Positions 27,086 to 34,253 of a stretch of 64,000 nucleotides of DNA are shown here, in pieces. Source of the stretch: Acidobacteriota bacterium (GTDB lineage: Bacteria; Acidobacteriota; Thermoanaerobaculia; UBA5066); contig JAKOVQ010000015.1 in NCBI GenBank assembly GCA_029781975.1, positions 62,001 through 126,000 of the forward strand, given 5' to 3'. The notes below the pieces were generated by a model, which was given only the letters and a program-made list of their open reading frames with translations, ran no database searches and was not told the origin of the DNA. Every line of letters starts with the position of its first letter. Position 1 is the first letter of the stretch. Made by a program: the position numbers and the translations under genes.

Positions 27086-28698
27086 GGGACACCCGCCCCG
27101 GAGGCGAGCCGCGACGCCAGGGCCGCCACCTCCGAGCGCCTCTCGACCAGCGCGCGGCGCCCCACGACGAGCGTCGCGCGGCTCTCGAGGATCGTCTCGA
27201 TCTCCGCGAGGCCGTTCTCGGCGAGGGTCCGCCCCGTCTCGATCAGGTCGACCACCACGTCGGTCAGCTTCAGGGCCGCCGCCAGCTCGACCGAGCCGGA
27301 AAGGGGGACGATCTCGTGGGGGAGGTGCCGCTCGTCGAAGTACCGGGCCGCGACGCGCCGGTACTTCGTCCCGACGCTCACCGGGTGCCCGTTGGGCTGG
27401 AACGGCTCCCCGGCCCGCCCGATGAGGGAGAGCCGGCAGGCGCCGAACGGCAGATCGACCGGGGCGAACACCTCCTCGCCCGACTCGGCGATCCGGTCGC
27501 TCCCGACGATCCCCGCGTCGGCGGCGCCGTGGGCGACGTAGGTCGGGACGTCGTCGTCCTTGAGGAGGAGGAGCTCGAAGGCGCCCGCCGCGTCCGGCAC
27601 GACGAGCCGCCTCCCGTCGGGCTCGGCGAAGTCGACGCCGGCCCCGCGAAGCGCGGCGAGCGCCTTCGGGAGGAGCCGCCCCTTCCCCGCGGCGATCCGG
27701 AACGGCCGCGGCGCCCGTGCCGCGGGGGCCTCGGTGGCCGCGACGAGGGCCTCCACGCCGACCGAGAAGCCGACCGCCGGGGCCGGCCGGCCGAAGCGGC
27801 CGAGGAGCTCGTCGTACCGCCCCCCTGCCGCCACGACCGCCCCTCCGCCCGCGGCGTCGAGCGCCCAGGTGAGGCCCGTGTAGTAGGGCGCCGTCGGAGT
27901 CCCGGCGAGGTCGACGACCACCGTCAGGCCCGGGCGCGCCGCCACGGCCGCCTCCGCCGTCCGCTTCAGGCACGCCGCCGGCCCCGCGAGGACCGGCTCG
28001 GAGAGGAGCCGGGAGCCGGCGTCGAAGCCGGTCAGGAGCGAGCGGGCGATCTCCTCCGCGGCCGCCGGCCGCGCCCCCGCCTCCCTCAGGCGGCGCTCGA
28101 CCGTCGTCACCCGGCGCTCCCGCGCCGCCCGCAGGACGTCGGCGAGGCCGGAGGAGAGGCGGCTCGTGAGGGAGGGCGCGGCGGCGGAGACGACCGCCGG
28201 AAGGAGGCCGGCCCAGCCGAGCGTCAGGGTGAGCCGCTCGGCCGGGACCTCGGCGACCGCGCCCAGGAGGGTCGCGAGCATCCTCAGGTCCGCGTCGAAC
28301 GACGGGTCGCCGTAGAGCTCGGCCCCCACCTGGGAGAACTCCCGCGGGCGGCCGACGCCGGCCGCCTCGTCCCTCACGACGTCGCCGCGGTAGAAGAGCG
28401 AGACGGGCTCCTCGAGGGAGCCGAGGCGCGGGGCGGCGACGCGCGCCGCCATCGGCGTGAAGTCGGCCCTCAGGGCCAGGAGCTCCCCCTGCCGGTCGAC
28501 GAACCGGTAGAGCCGCTCGTCCCCTTCCGCGGTGACGCCCTCGTAGGGGGATGCGTAGTCGAGGACGGGGAGGATCACCTCGCGCAGGCCCGCGGCCAGG
28601 AGGGCCCGGACGATGCCCTCCTCCACCCGGCGCCGCCGCTCGGCGCCGTCGAAGAGGAAGGCCTGGACCCCGCGGGGAAGGTTGGGGGGAGAGCTCAC
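27079..28698 (-). CDS. hisZG: HisZ-HisG fusion: ATP phosphoribosyltransferase with tethered regulatory subunit
   Basis: The 539-residue frame joins the HisS-like regulatory subunit HisZ (about 1-325) to a short-form catalytic HisG (about 330-539). HisZ shows class II tRNA-synthetase-like blocks: ADFTPMAARVAAPRL, FSQVGAELYGD and AAGGRYDELLGRFG. HisG shows AGKGRLLPKALAAL, DAGIVGSDRIAE and the PRPP loop VVDLIETGRTLAENGL. Short HisG normally needs free HisZ to form the hetero-octamer that binds histidine for feedback inhibition; here the two are covalently linked. There is no stop between the parts. The GTG start overlaps the aroDE stop (GTGA). Confidence 0.93.
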   Translation of the reverse strand: MSSPPNLPRGVQAFLFDGAERRRRVEEGIVRALLAAGLREVILPVLDYASPYEGVTAEGDERLYRFVDRQGELLALRADFTPMAARVAAPRLGSLEEPVSLFYRGDVVRDEAAGVGRPREFSQVGAELYGDPSFDADLRMLATLLGAVAEVPAERLTLTLGWAGLLPAVVSAAAPSLTSRLSSGLADVLRAARERRVTTVERRLREAGARPAAAEEIARSLLTGFDAGSRLLSEPVLAGPAACLKRTAEAAVAARPGLTVVVDLAGTPTAPYYTGLTWALDAAGGGAVVAAGGRYDELLGRFGRPAPAVGFSVGVEALVAATEAPAARAPRPFRIAAGKGRLLPKALAALRGAGVDFAEPDGRRLVVPDAAGAFELLLLKDDDVPTYVAHGAADAGIVGSDRIAESGEEVFAPVDLPFGACRLSLIGRAGEPFQPNGHPVSVGTKYRRVAARYFDERHLPHEIVPLSGSVELAAALKLTDVVVDLIETGRTLAENGLAEIETILESRATLVVGRRALVERRSEVAALASRLASGAGVPC

Positions 28699-30212
28699 GC
28701 GGTCACCTCGAACGGAGTCCGGAGCCGCTCCGGCAGGCAGGCGGTCAGATCGCTCGCCGACGCCGGGCGGCCCGTGAAGAGGGCGGCCTGTGAGGCCGCC
28801 TGGGCTGCGAGGAGGGAGAAGCCGTCGACCGCCTCTGCGCCGCGGGCGCGGGCCTCGCGGACGAGGAGGGTCCCCCCCGGGCGATAGGGAGCGTCGACGA
28901 CGAGGACTCCCGGACCGAGGAGGCCGGGGGCGCACGGAAGGGGGTCGTTCGCGTCGAGGCCCAGGGGGGTGGCGTTCACGACGACGCGGTAGGGCCGGCC
29001 GGTGGCGCCGGAGCGTCCGTCCACGCCGGCGAGCTCCGCCGCCTCGCCGCCCAGGCGGCGCGCGAGGAGACGGGAGACCTCCGGCCGGCGAGCGGCGACC
29101 TCGAGGCGGTAGGCGCGGGCCGCCAGGACGGACGCCGCCGTGACCGCCATCCCGCCGGCCCCGAGGAGGAGGGCGCGGTCGCCGGGGGACGCCGCCGGGA
29201 TCGCTTCGAGGAGCGCCGTCCGGTCGGTGTTCGCCGACACGAACCCCGGCCCCGACCTCACGAGCGTGTTGACCGCCTCCTCGCCCGGGCAGGGGAAGCG
29301 GCGCGCGGCGTCCCCTTTCCAGGGGATCGTCACCGAGGCCCCGCGGACCGGGAGACCCCAGCGGTCGAGCGCGGCCACGACGGCATCCCACTCGCCGAAG
29401 GAGGCGAGGGCGACGGGGAGGTAGAGGAGGGGGATCCCGTTCGTCTCGAGCCAGCCGTCGTGCAGCGCCGGGGAGAAGGAGTGCGAGACCCGTCCCCCGG
29501 CGAGGAGGCAGGAGCCCGTCGCGACACGGGGGCGCCCGACGGCATACGTTTCGAGGAGATCGAGCGCCGCGAGCTGCCCCGGCGCGGTCGGGGCCGCGGG
29601 GTCGAGGGAGCCGAAGCTCAGCGCCGCCCCGAGCCACGGCGCGAGAGCCCTCGCCAGGAGGCCGCGCTCGCCCATCCCGAGGACGGAGAGCCGGCCGTCG
29701 GCCCGCCGGCGCTGAAGGTCGAGGAGCGCGAGCGCCTCGACGGCGCTCTGCGGCGTGGCGACGAGCTTCGCGAAGCGGGCGCCGGTCGCGGAGAGGAGGG
29801 CCGCCCGGGCCTCGACGTCGGCGGGGACCCCGGCGGGGTCGTGGAACGAGGCGACGCACCTCCCGGCCGGGAGGCCGAGGAGCCGCTCCCCTCCGTCGAG
29901 CGCCGCCTCGACGTCGACGAGGTCGAAGCCGGCGTCGAGCGCGGCGGCGAGGAGGGTCCGTGCCGATGCGGCGCTCCCGTCGAAGCGCCCCCCCTCGCGA
30001 CGGCTCCGGACCGTCGCCAGGAGGGTCACCGACGGGAAGAGGGAGCGGAGCGCGGGGAGGTCGGGCGGCTCGAGGAAGCCGTCGAGGCGCAGCTCGACCG
30101 CCCGGATCCGCCCGTCGAGCAGCGAAGCGACGCGGGCCGCCTCTCCCGCCGTCGCCGGCGCGGCGGAGGCCACGAGGAGCGTCCTCTCGGCGGTCAATCC
30201 CTCGGGTGCCAA
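28695..30212 (-). CDS. aroDE: Bifunctional 3-dehydroquinate dehydratase (type I) / shikimate dehydrogenase, AroD-AroE
   Basis: Catalyses two consecutive shikimate-pathway steps towards chorismate, the substrate of TrpE. The type I dehydroquinase domain (about the first 200 residues) has VELRLDGFLEPPD, the general-base His in CVASFHDPAG and the Schiff-base Lys in RFAKLVATPQ. The shikimate dehydrogenase domain follows, with GRVSHSFSPALHDGW, SVTIPWKGDAA and the nucleotide loop LLLGAGGMAVTAA. The start is uncertain. The frame is open up to a GTG at 30275, but that codon lies inside the leader before the terminator. I prefer TTG 30212 (or TTG 30197), just behind the terminator U-tract. It is the first structural gene of the supraoperon. 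Confidence 0.88.
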   Translation of the reverse strand: MAPEGLTAERTLLVASAAPATAGEAARVASLLDGRIRAVELRLDGFLEPPDLPALRSLFPSVTLLATVRSRREGGRFDGSAASARTLLAAALDAGFDLVDVEAALDGGERLLGLPAGRCVASFHDPAGVPADVEARAALLSATGARFAKLVATPQSAVEALALLDLQRRRADGRLSVLGMGERGLLARALAPWLGAALSFGSLDPAAPTAPGQLAALDLLETYAVGRPRVATGSCLLAGGRVSHSFSPALHDGWLETNGIPLLYLPVALASFGEWDAVVAALDRWGLPVRGASVTIPWKGDAARRFPCPGEEAVNTLVRSGPGFVSANTDRTALLEAIPAASPGDRALLLGAGGMAVTAASVLAARAYRLEVAARRPEVSRLLARRLGGEAAELAGVDGRSGATGRPYRVVVNATPLGLDANDPLPCAPGLLGPGVLVVDAPYRPGGTLLVREARARGAEAVDGFSLLAAQAASQAALFTGRPASASDLTACLPERLRTPFEVTA

Positions 30213-30240
30213 ACGAAAACCCCCTCGGTCCGAGGGGGTC
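30211..30240 (-). terminator. Intrinsic terminator of the his-trp attenuator
   Basis: Read on the minus strand, ACCCCCTC (30239-30232) pairs with GAGGGGGT (30226-30219) around the loop GGACC. A TTTTCGTTT tract begins at the last stem base. It sits between the leader peptide and aroDE, so it would end transcription prematurely unless its 5' arm is captured by the antiterminator. Confidence 0.85.
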
Positions 30241-30306
30241 GAAGGAAGCCGTTCTGTCTTCGCGCCCTCGGACACAATGGTCCGACGGGCGAGATGCGCC
30301 CGTCGG
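30228..30306 (-). promoter_or_regulatory. Attenuator alternative structures: pause hairpin, sequestering hairpin and antiterminator
   Basis: Minus-strand segments form mutually exclusive pairs. Hairpin A: CCGACGGGCG (30306-30297) with CGCCCGTCGG (30291-30282), 10 perfect pairs starting 3 nt after the leader stop. Hairpin B: TCGGAC (30285-30280) with GTCCGA (30273-30268), which needs the 3' arm of A to be free. Antiterminator: GTCCGAGGG (30273-30265) with CCCTCGGAC (30236-30228), 9 perfect pairs, which destroys the terminator. Logic (inferred): a ribosome stalled at the Trp/His codons leaves A intact, so the antiterminator forms. A ribosome at the stop codon covers the 5' arm of A, B forms, and the terminator folds. 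Confidence 0.8.
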
Positions 30307-30308
30307 CC

Positions 30309-30353
30309 TCAGCCGTGGTGCCAGTGCCAGGAAAGCTGGGCGACGTTCGCCAT
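30309..30353 (-). CDS. Leader peptide of the his-trp attenuator (MANVAQLSWHWHHG)
   Basis: A 14-codon frame from ATG 30353 to TGA 30311-30309 encodes MANVAQLSWHWHHG. Residues 9-13 are Trp-His-Trp-His-His, five rare residues in a row that are exactly the two end products of the operon downstream. The stop lies 2 nt before the first attenuator hairpin. Translation speed over these codons would report both Trp-tRNA and His-tRNA charging. The ATG lies about 9 nt after the predicted -10, so the mRNA is probably almost leaderless here. Composition, position and downstream structures together make chance unlikely. Confidence 0.88.
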   Translation of the reverse strand: MANVAQLSWHWHHG

Positions 30354-30362
30354 GCGCGGCGG

Positions 30363-30392
30363 AGTAGAGCGCGCCGCCGGGCGGCTTGTCAA
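30363..30392 (-). promoter_or_regulatory. Promoter of the aro-his-trp supraoperon
   Basis: On the minus strand a perfect -35 TTGACA (30392-30387) is followed by 18 bp and TCTACT (30368-30363, 4 of 6 matches to TATAAT). The start would fall near 30356, 2-4 nt before the leader-peptide ATG. It lies in the 74-nt gap behind the cysS stop. Confidence 0.7.
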
Positions 30393-30427
30393 GGGGACCC
30401 GGCCGGGGCGCGGCGCGGCTTTGCCGC

Positions 30428-31840
30428 CTACCCCTTCCGCCTCCAGCGGACCCCCTGCGGGGTGTCCTCGAGGAGGATCCCGCGCGCGGCGAGCTCGTCG
30501 CGGATGGCGTCGGCGGTCCTGAAGTCGCGCCGCTTGCGCGCCTGCTGCCGCGCCTCGATCCGTGCCTCCACCTCGGCCGCGAGCGTCGCCTCCTCGTCCT
30601 TCGGCAGGACGCCGAGGACCGCGTCGGCCTCGCGGAGGAGCGCCCGTCCGGCCGCGGCGTCGCCGGGCGCCAGGTGCCCGGCCTCGAGCGCCGCGTTCGC
30701 CTCCTTGACGAAGGAGAAGAGGGCGCCGAGCGCGGCGGCGGAGTTCAGGTCGTCCTCGAGCGCCGCCCGGAAGCCGGCCGACGCCTCGGCGGCACGGCCC
30801 GCGAAGGCCCCGTCCCCGGCGGGCGGGGCCCCGGCCGCCCGCTCGGCGAGCCGGGCGTCGAGCGAGTCGAGCCGCTCGAGGGCCGAGGCGGCCGCGCGGA
30901 GGCCGTCGAAGGTGAAGTTGAGCTTCTGGCGGTACGGGACGGAGAGGAGGAGGTAGCGGACCTGGCGCGCGGTGAAGCCCCGCGCGACGACGTCGGGGAG
31001 CGTGAAGAAGTTCCCCTTCGACTTCGCCATCTTCTCGCCGTCGACGACGAGGTGCTCCCCGTGGAGCCACGTCCTGACGAACGGCTTCCCCGTCGCCCCC
31101 TCGCTCTGGGCGATCTCGTTCTCGTGGTGCGGGAACATGTTGTCGACCGCCCCGGTGTGGAGGTCGAGCGTCTCGCCGAGGTACTTCATCGACATGGCGC
31201 TGCACTCGAGGTGCCAGCCCGGCCGCCCGCGCCCCAGCGAGGTGTCCCAGAGGGCCGACTCCGGCTCTCCCTCCTTCGCCCCCTTCCAGAGGGCGAAGTC
31301 GCGGACGTCCTCCTTCTCGTACTCGTCGTCCGCCACCCTCTGCCCCCGCCTCATCGCCCCGGGGTCGATCCTCGAGAGCCGCCCGTAGGCGGGGAACGAG
31401 GCGATCCGGAACCAGATCGACCCGTCGCTCTCGTAGGTGTGGCCGCGCTCGGCCAGCCGCCTCACGAGCTCGACCATCTCCGGCACGTGCTCCGTCGCCC
31501 GGGGATAGACGTCCGCCGGCGTCACGTTCAGCGCCGCGAGGTCCTCGAAGAAGGTGGCGGCGTGGCGCTCGGTGAACTCCCGCAGCGGGACGCCCGCGGC
31601 CACCGCCCCGCGGATCGTCTTGTCGTCGATGTCGGTCAGGTTCATCACCTGGACCACGGAGAGCCCCAGGAGGCGGAGGGACCGGCAGAGGACGTCCTCC
31701 CAGACGAACGTTCGGAGGTTCCCGATGTGGACCCGGTTGTAGACGGTCGGCCCGCACGTGTAGATGCCGACCCGCCCGGGGACGAGCGGCTCGAAGGGGA
31801 CGAGGGCGCGCGCGGCCGTGTCGAAGAGGGTGAGGCTCAC
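30428..31840 (-). CDS. cysS: Cysteinyl-tRNA synthetase
   Basis: Charges tRNA-Cys; class I synthetase of 470 residues. HIGH-type motif VHIGN is at 37-41 and the KMSKS-type loop reads EKMAKSKGN. C29 in YTCGPTVYN plus later CSAMS and HHENE residues make up the zinc site. The N-terminus SLTLFDTAARALVPF is typical. I chose GTG 31840 over an in-frame upstream codon because the family starts here and a -35/-10 pair fits it (TTGCGC, 17 bp, GACAAT, 7 nt before GTG). The gene ends 74 nt before the his-trp leader and is divergent from the response regulator. Confidence 0.96.
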   Translation of the reverse strand: MSLTLFDTAARALVPFEPLVPGRVGIYTCGPTVYNRVHIGNLRTFVWEDVLCRSLRLLGLSVVQVMNLTDIDDKTIRGAVAAGVPLREFTERHAATFFEDLAALNVTPADVYPRATEHVPEMVELVRRLAERGHTYESDGSIWFRIASFPAYGRLSRIDPGAMRRGQRVADDEYEKEDVRDFALWKGAKEGEPESALWDTSLGRGRPGWHLECSAMSMKYLGETLDLHTGAVDNMFPHHENEIAQSEGATGKPFVRTWLHGEHLVVDGEKMAKSKGNFFTLPDVVARGFTARQVRYLLLSVPYRQKLNFTFDGLRAAASALERLDSLDARLAERAAGAPPAGDGAFAGRAAEASAGFRAALEDDLNSAAALGALFSFVKEANAALEAGHLAPGDAAAGRALLREADAVLGVLPKDEEATLAAEVEARIEARQQARKRRDFRTADAIRDELAARGILLEDTPQGVRWRRKG

Positions 31841-31847
31841 CCGGCGG

Positions 31848-31876
31848 ATTGTCGACGCCGTCGACGGACCGCGCAA
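31848..31876 (-). promoter_or_regulatory. Predicted leaderless promoter of cysS
   Basis: TTGCGC (31876-31871), a 17-bp spacer and GACAAT (31853-31848) on the minus strand end 7 nt before the GTG of cysS. The element lies in the 77-bp gap to the divergent response-regulator gene. Confidence 0.5.
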
Positions 31877-31881
31877 TCTCC

Positions 31882-31910
31882 TTGACTGGGAAGGGCTCAG
31901 GTGGGAAAAC
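31882..31910 (+). promoter_or_regulatory. Predicted leaderless promoter of the GAF-like response regulator
   Basis: TTGACT (31882-31887), 17 bp and GAAAAC (31905-31910) end 7 nt before ATG 31918. The -10 match is weak (3 of 6), but the spacing is the same as at cysS on the opposite strand. Confidence 0.4.
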
Positions 31911-31917
31911 GGCGTCG

Positions 31918-32826
31918 ATGTTCCGAGCGCCGACGAGCCGTCCCCTCCTGCTCCTCGTGGACGACGACCCGTACCAGGCGGAGGTCGCCTCGTACATCGC
32001 CTACGAGCTGGACTGCGACTTCGAGAGCGCTCTTTCCGGGACGGAGGCGCTCGAGCGCGTCGCCAACAGGCCGCCGGACGTCATCCTCCTCGACGTCAAG
32101 ATGCCCGACCTCTCCGGGTACGAGGTCTGTCGCAGGATCAAGACGGACCCCGAGACGGCCGAGACGCAGGTCCTCTTCGTGACCGCCCGGACCGAGGAGG
32201 AGGACCTCCTGAAGGGGTTCGAGGCGCTCGCCAATGACTACCTCACGAAGCCCTTCTCCGCGCGCGAGCTGAAGGCGCGGGTGAAGAACGCGCTCCGCTC
32301 GAAGCGCCTCCTGGACGCTCTGAAGGCGCGGACGCGGCTCCTCGAGCTGCAGCAGGAGATCATCGACCGGCTCGAGACGCCCGACGCGGGGGACGAGAAG
32401 GCGCGGGCCTCGGCGCTCCCCCCCATCCTCGACCGGATCGCCACCCTCTTCGGCGCGGAGGGGGTCACCCTTCACACGCGCCGCTCCGGCGGCGCGCAGA
32501 CGAACGCCGCGCTCTCGACGGCGTGGCCCGGGGGAGTGCCGCCGACCTACCTGGCCGCCCTGGCGCTCTCGGAGGACCCCCGTGTCGAGCGGGCCCCGCG
32601 CCTCGCCGGCGAGGTCCGCGACTCGGGATCCGACTGGGTGATCGTCTCGGCGCCGCTCTGGTTCGGGCCCGAGCTGATCGGCACCCTCCGCATCCACCGG
32701 CGGGGGGCCCTGCCGGCCGCGGGGGACTCGACCGAGCTGGAGCACCTCGTCGCCCTGGCCGGGCACCTCGCCCGGACGATCCACCGCGCCGACCTCCTCT
32801 CCGAGCTCAGGGCCACGCGCGGCTGA
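31918..32826 (+). CDS. Response regulator with N-terminal receiver and C-terminal GAF-like domain
   Basis: The 302-residue protein begins with a CheY-like receiver (about 9-125): acidic pocket VDDDP (14-18), phospho-acceptor Asp59 in ILLDVKMPD, Thr in LFVTART, Lys in YLTKPFS. A helical linker (RLLELQQEIIDRLETPDAG) leads into a domain of about 130 residues. It begins PILDRIATLFGAEGVTLHTR and contains SDWVIVSAPLWFGPELIGTL, a GAF-like pattern. There is no DNA-binding domain, so output is probably by protein interaction or ligand-modulated signalling. No cognate kinase is next to it. The frame is open further upstream to an ATG at 31849, but 31918 fits the receiver start and the promoter. Confidence 0.82.
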   Translation: MFRAPTSRPLLLLVDDDPYQAEVASYIAYELDCDFESALSGTEALERVANRPPDVILLDVKMPDLSGYEVCRRIKTDPETAETQVLFVTARTEEEDLLKGFEALANDYLTKPFSARELKARVKNALRSKRLLDALKARTRLLELQQEIIDRLETPDAGDEKARASALPPILDRIATLFGAEGVTLHTRRSGGAQTNAALSTAWPGGVPPTYLAALALSEDPRVERAPRLAGEVRDSGSDWVIVSAPLWFGPELIGTLRIHRRGALPAAGDSTELEHLVALAGHLARTIHRADLLSELRATRG

Positions 32827-32867
32827 GGCGGCTGAGCGGGCCGGCGGCGCCCACGGGCGCGGGGCCC

Positions 32868-33383
32868 CTACCAGGCGCCCTGGCGCTGGCGCTTGAGGAC
32901 CCTCCGGAGGACGAAGCCCCGCTTCAGGCTCGACATCCTCTCGATGAAGAGCCGGCCGTCGAGGTGGTCGACCTCGTGACAGAAGGCCCGGGCCAGGAGG
33001 TCCGTGGCGTCCAGCGTCCGCCGGAGCCCCTTCTCGTCGAAGGCCTCGAGCGTCACCCGCTCGGGGCGCTCGACGAGCTCGGTGATGTCGGGGAAGGAGA
33101 GGCACCCCTCCTCGTCCCGGATCAGCCCGGCGGCATCGACGACGACCGGGTTGATCAGGACGATCACCTGAGACGGGTCCGTCCCGACGGAGAGGTCGAC
33201 GACCGCAACGCGCTTGTTCACGCCGATCTGGGGAGCGGCGAGCCCGAGCCCGGGGGCGGCCCGGCAGGTGTCGAGCAGGTCCCGGAGGAGCCCCGGGAGC
33301 TCCGGGTCGTCGAAGGCCACGAGGGGCTCGTTCCGGGCGACGAGTCGCGGGTCGCCGTACTTCACGATGTCTCGGATCGCCAC
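32868..33383 (-). CDS. def: Peptide deformylase
   Basis: Removes the formyl group from nascent N-terminal methionine, using Fe2+ or another metal. The 171 residues contain all three motifs: GLGLAAPQIG (45-54), EEGCLSFP (Cys ligand) and CHEVDHLDG (two His ligands and the catalytic Glu). The start is GTG at 33383, one nucleotide after the stop of the cyclic-nucleotide-binding gene, so the two are probably co-transcribed. Confidence 0.96.
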   Translation of the reverse strand: MAIRDIVKYGDPRLVARNEPLVAFDDPELPGLLRDLLDTCRAAPGLGLAAPQIGVNKRVAVVDLSVGTDPSQVIVLINPVVVDAAGLIRDEEGCLSFPDITELVERPERVTLEAFDEKGLRRTLDATDLLARAFCHEVDHLDGRLFIERMSSLKRGFVLRRVLKRQRQGAW

Positions 33384-33384
33384 C

Positions 33385-34191
33385 TCAGGCCCCCTCGCCC
33401 TTCCGTCTCCTGTACGCGTCCACGACCGCCTCGGCGGCCAGGCTCGCGCGCTCGCGCATCGTCGTCTCGAGGACCTCCGAGAGGCGCGGGTGTCTCGCGA
33501 CGAGGGTCGCCCAGCTCTTCTCGCTGATCTCGAGGCACTCGGCCTCGGACTCCGCCACGATCGTGGCCGCCCGCGGCCTCCCCGTCAGGATGGCCACCTC
33601 GCCGAAGGCGTCGCCGACGGTGAGGGTGCCGACCGGGACCGGGTCGCCGCCCGCTCCCCGGGTCGAGACGGCGAGGGCCCCGCGCGTCACGATGTAGAGG
33701 TGGGTCCCCGGCCTCCCCTCCTCGACCACGACGTCGCCGGCGGCGTAGCTCCTGCGCCCGGTCGACTCGATCAACGCGGCGATCTCGCTCGCGTCGAGGT
33801 CGGCCAGGAGCGGCGCCTCGCGGATCCCGGCGGGGACGTCGGCCCCCGGCTTCCTCCCGGGCGCCCGGATCGGGCCGGTCTCGTCCCTCCGGGCCGCCAT
33901 CTTCCGCGCCCCCTCGTCGGGCGTCTCGCTCTCGGCCCCGGGCTTCCACGCCTGGATCTGGTAGCGGACGGCGACCGCCAGGGGGAAGCTCCCCTCCCCG
34001 GCGAGATCCTCGGCGAGGGCCTCCAGCAGGGCCACGGCCTCGTCGGTCCTCCCCTCGGCGTGAAGGGTCTCCGCGGCCTTCCGGCGCTCCTCGTAGTCCT
34101 GCCGGCCGGGGGCGGCCCCCCCGTCCGCGGGCGCATCCGCTCCCGGCCCCACGATCTCCTGGAGCTTCTTCCTCAGGAACTCGAAGACCAC
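33385..34191 (-). CDS. Cyclic-nucleotide-binding-domain (Crp-like cNMP) protein without DNA-binding domain
   Basis: The 268 residues start at GTG 34191 with a short helix (VVFEFLRKKLQEIV). The N-terminal about 110 residues are helical and TPR-like (AAETLHAEGRTDEAVALLEAL). Residues about 125-245 form a cNMP-binding beta-roll: RRSYAAGDVVVEEGRPGTHLYIV, the phosphate-binding-cassette region GDAFGEVAILTGRPRAATIVA, and a C-terminal helix. The family's Arg in the cassette (RPRAAT) is present, compatible with cAMP/cGMP binding but not proving it. No HTH domain follows, so it is not a Crp-type transcription factor. A TTGACC-17-CACTCT element ends 6 nt before the GTG. Confidence 0.8.
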   Translation of the reverse strand: MVFEFLRKKLQEIVGPGADAPADGGAAPGRQDYEERRKAAETLHAEGRTDEAVALLEALAEDLAGEGSFPLAVAVRYQIQAWKPGAESETPDEGARKMAARRDETGPIRAPGRKPGADVPAGIREAPLLADLDASEIAALIESTGRRSYAAGDVVVEEGRPGTHLYIVTRGALAVSTRGAGGDPVPVGTLTVGDAFGEVAILTGRPRAATIVAESEAECLEISEKSWATLVARHPRLSEVLETTMRERASLAAEAVVDAYRRRKGEGA

Positions 34192-34197
34192 GGGGCA

Positions 34198-34226
34198 AGA
34201 GTGACTCGCCCCCGGCCTCCGGTCAA
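34198..34226 (-). promoter_or_regulatory. Possible leaderless promoter of the cNMP-domain/def pair
   Basis: TTGACC (34226-34221), 17 bp and CACTCT (34203-34198) end 6 nt before GTG 34191. The -35 is good and the -10 poor, but the geometry equals the other leaderless candidates. Confidence 0.35.
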
Positions 34227-34253
34227 GCGTCTCCGGCAAAGGACGTTCCGGGC

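Noticed and set aside
28695-30275. AroDE starting at GTG 30275
   Set aside because: This start lies inside the antiterminator arm and would force translation through the terminator hairpin. The extra 21 residues are not part of the dehydroquinase fold. The codon is kept only as an alternative.
33385-34191. The cNMP protein as a Crp/Fnr transcription factor
   Set aside because: The beta-roll is C-terminal and no helix-turn-helix follows it.
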